A stretch of DNA of 64,000 nt from Pyropia yezoensis (taxonomy: Eukaryota > Rhodophyta > Bangiophyceae > Bangiales > Bangiaceae), in contig CM020620.1 of the NCBI GenBank assembly GCA_009829735.1, positions 19,194,020 to 19,258,019 of the forward strand. Direction: 5' to 3'. Positions 52,652 through 62,690 of this stretch are shown here, one piece after another. The notes under the pieces were generated by a model. That model had not been told where the DNA came from. It searched no databases and saw only the letters and a program-made list of their open reading frames with translations. Position 1 is the stretch's first letter, and each line of letters begins with the position of its first letter. The translations under genes were made by a program, and so were the position numbers.

Positions 52652-53014
52652 TGTAGCAATATGGTTGACCGTATTGTGACCCTAATATTAGGGGGGCTAC
52701 GTCCAACCCTTAACTTTCAATTTGGGAGTCAGTACGGGTCACAGTATCTATAAGTTACGTATGACCAGAGGGACTTGCATCTTGGGTTGGAGGGTAGTTA
52801 GTAGTGTCTCCGAGGGTTTATAACGAGGGCGCCGGCGGCGAATCCACCGCCGGCCAAGGTAGAACAACAAACCCCTCCCATTTGGGCTCCCATCTTGGTC
52901 CCGTGGCCTGCGCTCCAAGGACAGCAACCTTGGCCTCCCGGTGACGTTGGTGCCGATCCCCCTTGGTGAGTGTTCCCTGAGACTGGACGTGCAGCGGATA
53001 CCTATTGTGCTACA
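52652..53014 (+). repeat. 5' LTR of element F
   Basis: 363 bp, TGTAGCA...TGCTACA, homologous to 45427-45789. Confidence 0.92.
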
Positions 53015-53017
53015 TTC

Positions 53018-53033
53018 GTGGAGCAGCAGGGGA
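53018..53033 (+). promoter_or_regulatory. Primer-binding site of element F
   Basis: GTGGAGCAGCAGGGGA after the LTR: the same site as in A and D2, but with the first bases changed (TTCGTGG in place of TTTGGTGG). Confidence 0.6.
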
Positions 53034-53239
53034 CGGGTTTCCGTCACCCTTGTGGTGACGCCGTCTTCAGCCCTGCCACACGGATAGGGATCCAGTCCTT
53101 TTCTTGTACTCGTGATGCTGCGATCTGTTTGATTGTTTTGAGTGGTTGCGTTTGACTGCGATCTACGGTTACTCTCTCCCAACTACCCCCTCGCTCTCTT
53201 ATTCGTGGTGACGGTTACGTCAGTTGACTGATTGTGACT

Positions 53240-55330
53240 ATGTCTACCCAAGAGACGGGGAACGTTCAAGATGACGGATCGGCGTCGACGCCGACCCCGG
53301 AGCTGAACCCGGGCACCGGGATCGGTAACCCGATCGACAACATTGAGACGCCGATGCTCTCAGGTGCCGGATCGACGTTTGGTACGGCACGGACGGCCGG
53401 GGGCGGCGGACAGCCGCAACTGCCCTCTGCCGACCTCACGCCGCCGCCACCTTCACCAGGGGACTCCCTGATGGCATCATTGGCTCGCATCGAGGCCCGG
53501 TTCACCGGGCTCGACGCCCGTCAAGAGCGTACGGAGGACGCAATGGCGGTGCTGATGTCAGCACGCCATACGACGGTACCCCGTCGGGTCCCCCCCACAC
53601 CGGTACGGTTCGAACCGGCCGGACTACTTTCGGAGGCCACCAGGGTCAACCCCGGTGTTGCTACTCCTGGACAACCCCCGGACACGGCGGGTTATGGATC
53701 CGACTCGTCGGCTGATTTGGAACGTAGCCATACGGAGCGCTACGCCCGGAGCACCCAGAGCGGACTCCGTGGACATGGTCCGGCGGACACTTACGCCGGA
53801 ACAGAGTCGGAGATGGGGGGAGACGGTACCGTCTCCCATTACCCCCTCGACGACGGAAGCCAGGCAACTCGGGTACCCGAGGCGCCGACGCCGGAGGTTC
53901 CAGCGTCACTGGTGCAAGCGATGACAGCGCAGGTTACTGCGAGCTTACTGAAGCGGATGGAGTCCGATGAGTTTACTCATCAACTGGCCAAGCGACTGGA
54001 TATCCAGGACGCGGACACGGAGATTGTCAACGAAGTCTTCAGGTCGGTACTGACTCCTGAACGTTATCGCTTGGAGGACCGATCCACTACCGTATCGGAA
54101 TCGATGCGTACGACCTCGCACCGAGCGATCCGCTCTATGCAGACCCTTATGAAGGAAGTCCCTATGTTCGGGGGCCCTAACGGACGCCCGTTGGCCGTCA
54201 TTGGCTTTTTGACTAGCTTCAAGGCAGCCGTGGACAAGGCGCTTGTTAACGAGGGGCTGGCACTGGAGATCCTCCCGTTCTTTGTTGACGAACGGGTCCG
54301 AGGCATCCTCCGCCAGGCATCCCCGATGCCGGGAATGAGGGTCGCAGCCACCCCCATGGATTACCGTGGTATACTGAAGGAGCTGCTTAGCAGCTACCTC
54401 AGTAAGGACAAGTGCGAAGACCACTATCGGGCCCTTCGCACCGCCACCGCCCAGTCCTGGGAGGATGAGGAGATGTTTGGACGCCGGATCCAAGAGCTCG
54501 ACTACGAGCTGGGGAAGCTCCTCGGTGAAGGGGAACTACGGGCCATCCTGTTCGCAGGAGTACCCAACTACGTGCGGATATCTGCACGGGGAGCCAATAC
54601 GGCTCGGACGAACTTCAGTCGGCTGATGCACATGTGCAAGTCCCTAGGGGACGCCTACCGGGTGCTACACCCGGAATGCGCCTTGGCCCCGAAGCCCAAG
54701 GGTGAGGGAGGCAAGCCCAGTCTTACCCCGGTGACGAGGCAAGAGAAGGTGGAGCGTAAGGCCGCACCAGTACTGGTGGCGACCGAACATACCCCTACCT
54801 GTGAGGATGAATCTCTAGTCGACCAACAGGGCCACCTGTTGCTACCGGCGACGCCGGTGATTGATGAGCATGGTACGGTAGCGTACATCGCCCAGGCTGG
54901 GACCCAGTTCCAGGTCAACGAGGGAGCGGGACGGCGCGTCCCGTATGTGCGGACTACGGGGTATGCCCCGGTTACGGGTAACCCCCACCAACCCCTGCCG
55001 ACATGGGCAGTGCGGACGGAGGCACCTCCGCACATCGCTGGTAGAACCAACCGACTGGGGGAGTCCATGTTCCGGTTGGCACCGGGACCCAAGGCCTACC
55101 AAGGCGCGGGCACTCGGGCGCCCGAGGCAGGCAACCGAACCTATGGAGCCAACCCGACGAGGACGCCCGGGACGGCAGGCACGTCCGGATGTATGCTGTG
55201 CGGAGACCCCCAACACTGGGTGTCCTCATGCCCGCTCATCCCGGAGGAGTCTCGACGGGCAGCGGCGCAACGCAAGGCATCCACTGGGGGGTATCGTGGG
55301 CGACCGGAACCACTGTATTTCACAGCATGA
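53240..55330 (+). CDS. gag: Gag polyprotein of element F
   Basis: 696 residues from ATG 53240 (MSTQETGNVQ). Disordered N-terminal third (Thr/Pro/Gly-rich), a short helical stretch (LARIEARFTGLDARQERTED), capsid region (about 310-480; VPMFGGPNGRPLAVIGFLTSFK, YLSKDKCEDHYRALRTATAQSW, FGRRIQELDYELGKLLGEGEL) and an intact zinc knuckle CMLCGDPQHWVSSC near 55190-55232. Clearly diverged from the gags of A, B and D2. No pol follows. Confidence 0.85.
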   Translation: MSTQETGNVQDDGSASTPTPELNPGTGIGNPIDNIETPMLSGAGSTFGTARTAGGGGQPQLPSADLTPPPPSPGDSLMASLARIEARFTGLDARQERTEDAMAVLMSARHTTVPRRVPPTPVRFEPAGLLSEATRVNPGVATPGQPPDTAGYGSDSSADLERSHTERYARSTQSGLRGHGPADTYAGTESEMGGDGTVSHYPLDDGSQATRVPEAPTPEVPASLVQAMTAQVTASLLKRMESDEFTHQLAKRLDIQDADTEIVNEVFRSVLTPERYRLEDRSTTVSESMRTTSHRAIRSMQTLMKEVPMFGGPNGRPLAVIGFLTSFKAAVDKALVNEGLALEILPFFVDERVRGILRQASPMPGMRVAATPMDYRGILKELLSSYLSKDKCEDHYRALRTATAQSWEDEEMFGRRIQELDYELGKLLGEGELRAILFAGVPNYVRISARGANTARTNFSRLMHMCKSLGDAYRVLHPECALAPKPKGEGGKPSLTPVTRQEKVERKAAPVLVATEHTPTCEDESLVDQQGHLLLPATPVIDEHGTVAYIAQAGTQFQVNEGAGRRVPYVRTTGYAPVTGNPHQPLPTWAVRTEAPPHIAGRTNRLGESMFRLAPGPKAYQGAGTRAPEAGNRTYGANPTRTPGTAGTSGCMLCGDPQHWVSSCPLIPEESRRAAAQRKASTGGYRGRPEPLYFTA

Positions 55331-55821
55331 TTTCCTGTATTTCAACGCCTGTTCGAAATGCAGTTGATACAGGCAGATGCTTGCAACTCAGGCACCGAAA
55401 AAGGGCAGCAAGAATGGTGTGATGCACCATACACCACGTGTATTGCATCCCGTAACACACCTCAATGCAAGCTAGATTGCAGTGTGAAACACATAGAGTT
55501 GAATAGGCCACTACAGTGCGTATCCAGCACAGTCCGGATGACGCCGAATGACGGCCCGTTTTATTCCGGTCCTTGTGGAATCGCTCATCCATTTTTGTTC
55601 ACTCTAGTAGTTACTCAGCACCTTCTCAAAGCATGTGGACACGTACTACAGAGGCGGGCCACCTGGAGCTGCCTGATCAGGTGAATAGACTCAGGCACAG
55701 ACACACACCAGAGACAGACACAGTCACAGCCACTTGCCGCATCGACGTCAATGCCTCGCCGCAGTGTCTGCTCCGCCTCAGACACCCGCCGTCCCTGACA
55801 CAGTGGGCAGACACACCGTTC
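55331..55821. other. Sequence between element F and D2
   Basis: 490 bp, less GC-rich, with no gene recognised; (CA)-rich near 55693-55735. It joins the DNA after 63502 if D2 is removed. Confidence 0.5.
55817..55821. repeat. Target-site duplication of D2, left copy
   Basis: CGTTC before the left LTR, repeated at 63498-63502 after the right LTR. Confidence 0.92.
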
Positions 55822-56290
55822 TGTGGCAGTATTGACCCCCAGGTAGGAGGGCAACACGTGCCATGCAAGGGGCGGCAGGCCACTAGCCTGATCCGTTCCT
55901 CCCCCTGCATTTGGGTCCATATTCCCTAAGTTTGGGATAGTTAGCTTAGTAGTAAATCCAACTTGGATTTGAGGGTTTTCTGCATTTATCGTCTTGAATT
56001 TTCGTGTGGCCCGGTGGGCAGGTGCTGGGGTGGGAGATTCTGAGTGGCGAGATTCTGAGTGGACCCTGGGGGGATAAGGGGAGGGACAGCGGGGCTTGGC
56101 CCTGCGTCCCCGTCCCGACCAAGAAACTGTTGGACCACACACCATCTTCTTGTTTGTCCGTGGGGGGTTTGCCCCACAACAGGGACAGAGTGTGTGCGAC
56201 TTGCACTTCTTCCGGTTCCCCCGACACGGGAGGCAGCCCTGGCACACCGCCCCAACTTGGGTACCGTGTGTGCTTGTGGTTTTTGCCACA
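55822..56290 (+). repeat. 5' LTR of element D2
   Basis: TGTGGCAGTATTG...TTTTTGCCACA with 7-bp inverted ends TGTGGCA/TGCCACA. Confidence 0.95.
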
Positions 56291-56292
56291 TT

Positions 56293-56310
56293 TGGTGGAG
56301 CAGCAGGGGA
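56293..56310 (+). promoter_or_regulatory. Primer-binding site of element D2
   Basis: TGGTGGAGCAGCAGGGGA, two bases after the LTR, identical to that of element A. Confidence 0.78.
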
Positions 56311-56409
56311 CAGAGGTAAACTTTACCTCCGGGTGCACCCGGGTGTAGGGGGCCCTCTGTCTCAGAGGAACGGTGGTCTTGGACCGTGTCATACGGATCG
56401 TCAGCGAAC

Positions 56410-58356
56410 ATGGCTAGCTCGGACCCCCCGTCGTCCGGGGAGTACACGGGTGACGCACGTACTTCAGTGCCTTTGAATACTGGTGAGACACAGGTGGGTT
56501 TACCTGGGGTCGCAGAGGGACTAGAGGTCCCTCAAGCCAGCAGGACTGGAAGTACGGGCGGGCAACAGGCCACCCCGACTCAGTCGGGAGTTCACTCGGG
56601 TGACACTTCTGATGTGGGTGGGCCGAAGTCTGGCCACCGCGTGGTATACTCAACGGGAACGTCCCAAGGGGTGAGGACTGTCCCCGCGGGTTCCACTCGG
56701 GTTGGAGCCAACTTTGGCTTGGAGTCGTCGCCAACTAGGCTTTCGGAGGACGGTGGACCTCCGTTGGTCGGCGATGGGCTCGCGCCCATGCCCCCGGTTG
56801 AGACCCCTGAGGAACATGGTTACCCCTCAGGTGGACTCCCGGAGGCGGACCGAGACTCAACTGGAGTCGTCAATCCACTCCTCGCGGAAACTGTCCGTCG
56901 GGAGGCGACCAATGTGTTGCGGCAGACTTTGCCGGACCTGGTGGTCACGATGACGAATACTATTCTGAATCAGATTGTGGCGAGTTTGCCAGATGGCCTG
57001 AATGTCCAGACCGGATTGGGGCTTTCGAGCCCACAGGCGCAGGGGGAATCCCTCCCCACGCCTATCTCGGGTCGCCCCGAACTGGGGGCGACACCTGTGA
57101 CTCCCAACGAGGGAGCCACACCATACGCGGTGGGGCGTACGCCCTTTACGGGGGAGTTCCCCTCGGAAACGCCGGCGGCTACACCAAGCTCGCCGTACCA
57201 GACTACAGGCACTGAGGGTGGACTTACCCCAGTGCCACAGCGGCTGTTCCCTCAACGTGAGGTGCCGCCCAAGATTCAGGTAGCCAACCCGGTCTACCAG
57301 CGGATCTTTGACTGTGAGACCTACGCTCTCCACAACAAGTCGGTGGCGTATGGTCCTGACCAGGCCCGAGCTATGGGCCGTGCCAAGAAGAATGCACTTC
57401 ATTCTTTTGGGCACAGAGCGGAGTGGGATGGAACTCCCCCCCTCCGTGTCTTTGAGTTCCTACGTCGTTTCACAAAAGCCTGTGACGACAATGCCATAAG
57501 TGAAGGCATGGCTTTTTACATGCTACAGGAGTTTACGAAGGGCGACCTACGGACAGAACTTATGTCCGTCATGCCCAGCTCCTCAAGTGGAGGCGCTGGG
57601 GAGGTGACGTCCTATTTGGAGCTCGTCAACTGGTTGTTGAGAGCCATGGTTGATGAGGCAGCGTTGGCTTCTCAAGTCGAGGAGTTTACGCAAGCCCATC
57701 AGGAAGAGGCGGAGGACGAGTTGTCCTTTGCGGAGCGAGTCCGTAAGCTCAACAATCTTTGTGGGTTTCTTCATCCACAAGCTGTGGTGAAGAGTCGGTT
57801 TGTGGAAGGACTCCATTGGTCAGTCCGGATGGAGACCCGGGAGCATAACACTGCCCGGGCGACCCTGGCCGAGTTGGCCAGGTTCGCCTATCGCAGAGGC
57901 GAGGCCTACCGCAAGTTGCGGGAGGAACAACGCCAGGAGCGTCAGGCCGAGTTGGCCAAGGAACGGGAGGAGGCGCGCCAGGCCAGAGAGTTGAGAGAGG
58001 CACGCCGAATCCGCAAGGAGAGGGTGGTAGCTGCCGTGGGAACTTCCCAGGGTACCTCTTCGTCTTCCCCAGTTGGGAAGACCCCTCCGGGAACTGACCA
58101 TCGGTGTTGGAACTGCAACTCCGATGGACACTGGGCATATGACTGCCCCAAGTTGAGTAAACGCATCCAACAACTTGTTAGGAATGCGAGTAAGAAGTCG
58201 GCTACGAGCGAAGTACGTTCACGCCGCGAGGGTGGGTCTCGACCGGTCGTCGCGGTCGCCACACCCTCGGCGGAGGAGGCGGACACGTCGTCCTCGGACT
58301 CGTCGTCTTCCTCCCCGCCCTCAGATTCGGACGCCAAGTCGGCGGGAAACGAATGA
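56410..58356 (+). CDS. gag: Gag polyprotein of element D2
   Basis: 648 residues from ATG 56410 (MASSDPPSSG), about 100 bp after the primer-binding site. Pro/Gly/Thr-rich N-terminal 270 residues, then the capsid (IFDCETYALHNKSVAYG, EWDGTPPLRVFEFLRRFTKA, GEVTSYLELVNWLLRAMVDE, LNNLCGFLHPQAVVKSRFVE), a long Arg/Glu-rich helix (near 57890-58025), zinc knuckle CWNCNSDGHWAYDC and an acidic Ser-rich tail. The TGA stop (58354-58356) overlaps the pol ATG. It aligns with both halves of the split B gag. Confidence 0.93.
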   Translation: MASSDPPSSGEYTGDARTSVPLNTGETQVGLPGVAEGLEVPQASRTGSTGGQQATPTQSGVHSGDTSDVGGPKSGHRVVYSTGTSQGVRTVPAGSTRVGANFGLESSPTRLSEDGGPPLVGDGLAPMPPVETPEEHGYPSGGLPEADRDSTGVVNPLLAETVRREATNVLRQTLPDLVVTMTNTILNQIVASLPDGLNVQTGLGLSSPQAQGESLPTPISGRPELGATPVTPNEGATPYAVGRTPFTGEFPSETPAATPSSPYQTTGTEGGLTPVPQRLFPQREVPPKIQVANPVYQRIFDCETYALHNKSVAYGPDQARAMGRAKKNALHSFGHRAEWDGTPPLRVFEFLRRFTKACDDNAISEGMAFYMLQEFTKGDLRTELMSVMPSSSSGGAGEVTSYLELVNWLLRAMVDEAALASQVEEFTQAHQEEAEDELSFAERVRKLNNLCGFLHPQAVVKSRFVEGLHWSVRMETREHNTARATLAELARFAYRRGEAYRKLREEQRQERQAELAKEREEARQARELREARRIRKERVVAAVGTSQGTSSSSPVGKTPPGTDHRCWNCNSDGHWAYDCPKLSKRIQQLVRNASKKSATSEVRSRREGGSRPVVAVATPSAEEADTSSSDSSSSSPPSDSDAKSAGNE

Positions 58357-61300
58357 CCGTTGGGGCTGGTCGTCCGAAGCTCACAACGGCAGCCTCGGCC
58401 AAGTGGGCCAGGAGGACGAACCAACCGTGCCGGATACTGCGGCGACCTAAGGGAGTCCGCCCACCTCGGGTAGGACTCCCCAAGAACGTAAACCCACGTC
58501 GGGTCATCGCGGTGCTGACGGGTGAGAACTTCCAGGTGGCTGGACGGGTGCAACTTGCCCCCGGCCGCGCCTGTTGTGCCCGTATCGTGCTTGATACCGG
58601 GTCAGGAGCCTCCTTGATACGCAAGTCGCTATTACCAAAGGAGGTGAAGCTCCAACGCTGGAGGTCCAAGGCTGACCATATGATTGACATCAATGGTGGG
58701 GTACTTCCCATCGTTGGTGCCGTGACCCTACCAACTAGGTTGGGGACCCATGAGGTCGACGTGACCTATGGTGTAGTTGAGAATATATCGGTACCCCTGC
58801 TTCTGGGTACCCCTTATGTCGTAACACAAGTGCCTTTGATCTGTGGCCCCGAGTACTGGGTCAAGTTGATGAATGGGGAGACTATCCCCATCCTTAGTAA
58901 GGGAAAGTCTGTGGCTCCTGTGACAGTCTCACAGTCGAATCCTGTTTGCTCTGTGAGGGAAGGGTTTACTGCTACCCTGCGTTTAGCCCGCAAAGTCACG
59001 TTGCCCCCCAACTCGGTGGCGCACGTTGACGTTGTAACTGATTTTTCGGGGAACGGGTTGGTGCACCCTAACCCCCGTCTTGCTCGCAAGCACCAAGTGC
59101 ATGTTGCCCTTGGCACGATGGACTCCAAAGCCGGAGTCCCGTGGAGGATCCAGGTGATGAACCTGAGTCCGACGCCCAAGTACTTCAAGTCGGGAGCCAA
59201 GTTCGGCTATATCGACCAACATGAGGGACCGGTAGTAGCGGTCACCCTCAACGCGGGCGCAAGTAGCGACCCGAAGTCCGGAAAGGAGAAGCATCAAGCC
59301 AAGTCGGCCACCTCTCCTCGGCCCCATGTGAACATGGAGGGTGTTCCCCCCAGGTTGAGGGTTCAAGTTGAACGCCTCTTGGACCAATATCACAAGCTGT
59401 GGGATGGCCAATTGGGACTCATGAGAGCCACCCAACACCGGATCGAGTTAAAGCCCGGTGCACCCCCTATACGCCAACAACCGTATAGGGGAGGACCTCG
59501 TTCAAGGGCCCTCGTTAAGGAGCAAGTTGCTCGCATGGAGGCCCTCGATGTGATCGAGGCCAGCAACGCCGAGTGGGCGAGTCCGGTGGTTATAGTCCCC
59601 AAAGTTGATGGGACCCCCCGGTTTTGTATCGACTACCGTAAGCTCAACGAGAGCACGGTGAAGGACAGTTATCCCCTACCTAGGATGGATGACTGTCTGG
59701 ACTCTCTGGGGGAGGCGAACGTGTTCTCTACCCTGGACTGTAACGCGGGGTACTGGCAAATTCCCATTGCCCCGGAGGACAGGCATAAAACTACCTTTAC
59801 CTGTCACTGTGGTACCTACCAGTGCAAGCGCCTACCGTTTGGTCTGTGTAACGCGCCGGCAACTTTCCAGCGCGCTATGGACATGATTCTGGCCGGAGTA
59901 CGGTGGCAGATCTGTCTCGTGTACCTAGACGACATCATTGTGTTCTCCCGAAGTCCGGAGGAACACATTGGCCATCTTGGCCAGGTGTTCAAGCTACTTG
60001 CTGACGCCGGTGTGTCCCTGAAGGCGAGTAAGTGCCACCTCTTCACTCAAGAGGTGGAGTACTTGGGACATGTTGTCCGTCCGGGGCGTCTCAGTGTTAA
60101 CGAGAAGAACTTGAGGGCCATACGTAAGGCTCAGTACCCCCGGACCCAGACCCAGATGAGGAGCTTCCTCGGGATGTGCAACGTGTACCGACGTTTCACC
60201 AAGGGCTTCGCCAAGGTGGCGAAGCCGTTGAATAAGCTAGTGAGCTCAACGCTACCGAAGAACCTGCCTCCCCCAAGTCGGGTGGAGCAGGAATCCTTTG
60301 AGACTCTTCGGGACCTTCTGCTGAAGCCCCCAATCTTGGCTATTCCCAGGTTGGGAGGCCACTACATCCTGGATGTGGACGCTAGCTACGACCAACTTGG
60401 TTGTGTGTTGCTTCAGCAGCAGCCGGACAAGGAGTACTTGCCGGTGGGATACTTTAGTAAGGGGCTGAACTCGGCCGAGAAGAACTACGGAGTCACCGAG
60501 TTGGAAGGACTCGCAGTGGTGTGGGCGGTGACGTCACTTCGTCACTACCTGGAGGGTGAGAAGTTCCTCATCCGCTGTGACCACCGCGCGTTGCAGTTCA
60601 TCTTTAAGACGGACTGTACGAACACTCGTCTCAACCGGTGGAGGGTGCGACTGGCACCCTTCAACTTTGACATTGAGTACCGACCTGGCAGGCAACATGC
60701 CCTTGCCGACGGCCTCTCTCGGGTACCTACCGAGGGGCTGGACACTAACCCAGTCGATGAGGACATCCCCATTGTGGGGGTAGTCACGCGCTCGGGGCAG
60801 GCGTTGAACCCCGAGGCGCCAGGGAACAAGAAGTACTTGCCCCTGTCCCTGGACAAGGTGGTGAAGGCCCAGGCCGAGGATCCCTTCTGCAAGTCGCAGA
60901 GGGATATACTGGATACGGTGGTTGAGACGCGCTTCTTTCTGGGAGACGATGGCCTCCTCATGAGGAGGGGGGTATTCCAGGGGACCGAACAACTTGTCGT
61001 CCCCGCATCCCTCAAGGACAGTATCCTTGAGAGGGAGCACAACGCTCCCACGGGTGGACACCTGGGGTCTAGTAAACTGTACCAGACCCTGAGGACCAGG
61101 TACTACTGGCCGTCCATGGTGGTGGACATCTACAGTTGGGTGGCTGCCTGCACAAGTTGTGCACAGAATCGTCTGATGGAACGGCGGCCTAGTACGGCTA
61201 TGCTATTGTTCCCGGCCAAGGAGCCCTTCGCCGCGTTGGCGATGGACATCCTTGGGCCACTGCCCGTGACCGAGGAGGGCAACCAGTACCTCCTGGTCAT

Positions 61301-62336
61301 CTGTGACCGCTTCACGAAACTTACGCGAGCGATCCCACTGGCAGAGATCACGGCCATGTCGGTCGTGTCAGCCTTCCTAGATCACTGGGTTGCCGCGTAT
61401 GGCATCCCAGATAGTACACTATCGGACAATGGACCGCAATTTGCGTCCGTACTGTTTCAGGGAGTGCTGGATATGTTGGGGGTTAAGGCAAACTATGCCA
61501 CCCCCTACCACCCACAAACTAATGGGCAGGTGGAGCGCTTCAACAAAACTATTGTTAGGCAGCTGCGCCACTATGTGAGTGAGCACGTGAAGACGTGGGA
61601 CCAATATATTTCTATCCTTACTACTGCCTACAATTCGCAGGTTCACTCATCTACAGGGGAAGTACCCCTCGCTTTTGTGACCCCCCGTCGCGTGCGGTCT
61701 ATTGCCGTGCGGCGGTCGCTCCCAACTAGGGAGGATGGTGGCAGTACGCCTACTCCTACTGAGAGCAAGGCGGAGTTCGCCGCTAGGCTTGAAAACCTCA
61801 TCCCTAAAGTCAGGGCTGAGATGGACAAAGCACAAAAGCGCTACAAGCGTACCTTTGACAAAAAGGTGCGCAATGCTAAACATGTCCCCGAACAGGGTGA
61901 CTGGGTGCTGGGACACTCGCACACCCCAACTGGGGGTAAGCTGGTATTCCAGACGAAGGGACCGTACCAGGTCCTTCGTACTGATGGGCGGCGCTTCACC
62001 ATCGAAAGTGACGATGGGGTCCGCACAGTGAACGGACAGGACGTGGTCAAAGTTGCACCACCGCCTGCAGGCGACCCAGCTTGGGCACGCGCGTTGGAGT
62101 CGTGGCGCCTCCCCTCACTGCCTGCGGCCAAACAGGGCCCGCAGGAGTACGTGTTCGATAAGTTCATCGACCACGGATGGGATGAAGATACTGACCGCCT
62201 CATGTTGAGGGTGCGTTGGTTTGGCTACAAAGCCAAGGATGATACGTGGGAGTATGTGGAGGACCTTCCCGCTGAGAAGGTCCGGGCGTACTGTGCCCGG
62301 AATGAGATAGACCCTAACAGCCCTCCCTCAACGTGA
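58353..62336 (+). CDS. pol: Pol polyprotein of element D2 (PR-RT-RH-IN-chromodomain)
   Basis: 1327 residues, no stops. Starts at ATG 58353, in the -1 frame and overlapping the gag stop as ATGA. Protease LDTGSGASLI (about residue 80); RT FCIDYRKLNESTV and YLDDIIVFS (about 525); RNase H (LDVDASYDQLGC, RCDHRALQF, RQHALADGLSR); integrase HHCC (HNAPTGGHLG...CTSCAQNR), core AMDILGP, LSDNGPQFAS, NGQVERFNKT; C-terminal chromodomain LMLRVRWFGYKAKDDTWEY (about 1285-1310), which in chromoviruses guides integration to marked chromatin. All catalytic residues look present. D1 pol is its close, frameshifted copy. Confidence 0.95.
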   Translation: MTVGAGRPKLTTAASAKWARRTNQPCRILRRPKGVRPPRVGLPKNVNPRRVIAVLTGENFQVAGRVQLAPGRACCARIVLDTGSGASLIRKSLLPKEVKLQRWRSKADHMIDINGGVLPIVGAVTLPTRLGTHEVDVTYGVVENISVPLLLGTPYVVTQVPLICGPEYWVKLMNGETIPILSKGKSVAPVTVSQSNPVCSVREGFTATLRLARKVTLPPNSVAHVDVVTDFSGNGLVHPNPRLARKHQVHVALGTMDSKAGVPWRIQVMNLSPTPKYFKSGAKFGYIDQHEGPVVAVTLNAGASSDPKSGKEKHQAKSATSPRPHVNMEGVPPRLRVQVERLLDQYHKLWDGQLGLMRATQHRIELKPGAPPIRQQPYRGGPRSRALVKEQVARMEALDVIEASNAEWASPVVIVPKVDGTPRFCIDYRKLNESTVKDSYPLPRMDDCLDSLGEANVFSTLDCNAGYWQIPIAPEDRHKTTFTCHCGTYQCKRLPFGLCNAPATFQRAMDMILAGVRWQICLVYLDDIIVFSRSPEEHIGHLGQVFKLLADAGVSLKASKCHLFTQEVEYLGHVVRPGRLSVNEKNLRAIRKAQYPRTQTQMRSFLGMCNVYRRFTKGFAKVAKPLNKLVSSTLPKNLPPPSRVEQESFETLRDLLLKPPILAIPRLGGHYILDVDASYDQLGCVLLQQQPDKEYLPVGYFSKGLNSAEKNYGVTELEGLAVVWAVTSLRHYLEGEKFLIRCDHRALQFIFKTDCTNTRLNRWRVRLAPFNFDIEYRPGRQHALADGLSRVPTEGLDTNPVDEDIPIVGVVTRSGQALNPEAPGNKKYLPLSLDKVVKAQAEDPFCKSQRDILDTVVETRFFLGDDGLLMRRGVFQGTEQLVVPASLKDSILEREHNAPTGGHLGSSKLYQTLRTRYYWPSMVVDIYSWVAACTSCAQNRLMERRPSTAMLLFPAKEPFAALAMDILGPLPVTEEGNQYLLVICDRFTKLTRAIPLAEITAMSVVSAFLDHWVAAYGIPDSTLSDNGPQFASVLFQGVLDMLGVKANYATPYHPQTNGQVERFNKTIVRQLRHYVSEHVKTWDQYISILTTAYNSQVHSSTGEVPLAFVTPRRVRSIAVRRSLPTREDGGSTPTPTESKAEFAARLENLIPKVRAEMDKAQKRYKRTFDKKVRNAKHVPEQGDWVLGHSHTPTGGKLVFQTKGPYQVLRTDGRRFTIESDDGVRTVNGQDVVKVAPPPAGDPAWARALESWRLPSLPAAKQGPQEYVFDKFIDHGWDEDTDRLMLRVRWFGYKAKDDTWEYVEDLPAEKVRAYCARNEIDPNSPPST

Positions 62337-62447
62337 GGGAAGGCCGAGCAACAGTGCCACGAGAGTGCTTCAAGTCGAAGTGGTACGCAGAGTGGCTTTT
62401 AACTACAGCCCTAACCCTCACACTCTCACAACAAAGGCAGCTGCCAA

Positions 62448-62690
62448 CTAGGCACGCATGCTAGACTCTCCCACTCCACGGCCCTCGCCCTCACGTGGAG
62501 GCGAGCGGCGAGACCCACGCCGATAACGGTTTCCACCCGTTGGAGGGGGCGGCGGCTCCAAGTCGGAACCGTCGCGCCCCTCACGGTCGCGCAAGTGGCG
62601 CCGACCGTGGCCACTCTTCTGCCTGGTCTTGCGCGCAAGTTTGCGACGCAGACGCTGGACAGACTCCGTCTCCACTCCCGGAGTCGCCAT
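62448..62690 (-). CDS. Miniature antisense ORF of element D2 (in-frame deletion)
   Basis: The D1 antisense ORF reduced from 648 to 81 codons by one 1701-bp in-frame deletion. The start (MATPGVET, ATG 62690) is joined to the basic C-terminus (ESVQRLRRKLARKTRQK...). The junction lies at the 9-bp repeat TCCGTCTCC, which in D1 occurs at both ends of the missing segment (near 39631 and 41334). The frame is kept, so an 80-residue Arg-rich peptide could still be made; whether it is made is unknown. Confidence 0.6.
   Translation of the reverse strand: MATPGVETESVQRLRRKLARKTRQKSGHGRRHLRDREGRDGSDLEPPPPPTGGNRYRRGSRRSPPREGEGRGVGESSMRA

Larger units (their letters stand above)
52652..55330 (+). mobile_element. 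Ty3/gypsy element F: LTR and gag only
   Basis: Same family as E by LTR. It has LTR, primer-binding site, leader and an intact gag, then stops; no pol or right LTR follows before D2. It interrupts the amidase gene. Where F ends exactly cannot be set without another full copy; the gag stop at 55330 is the last supported point. Confidence 0.82.
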
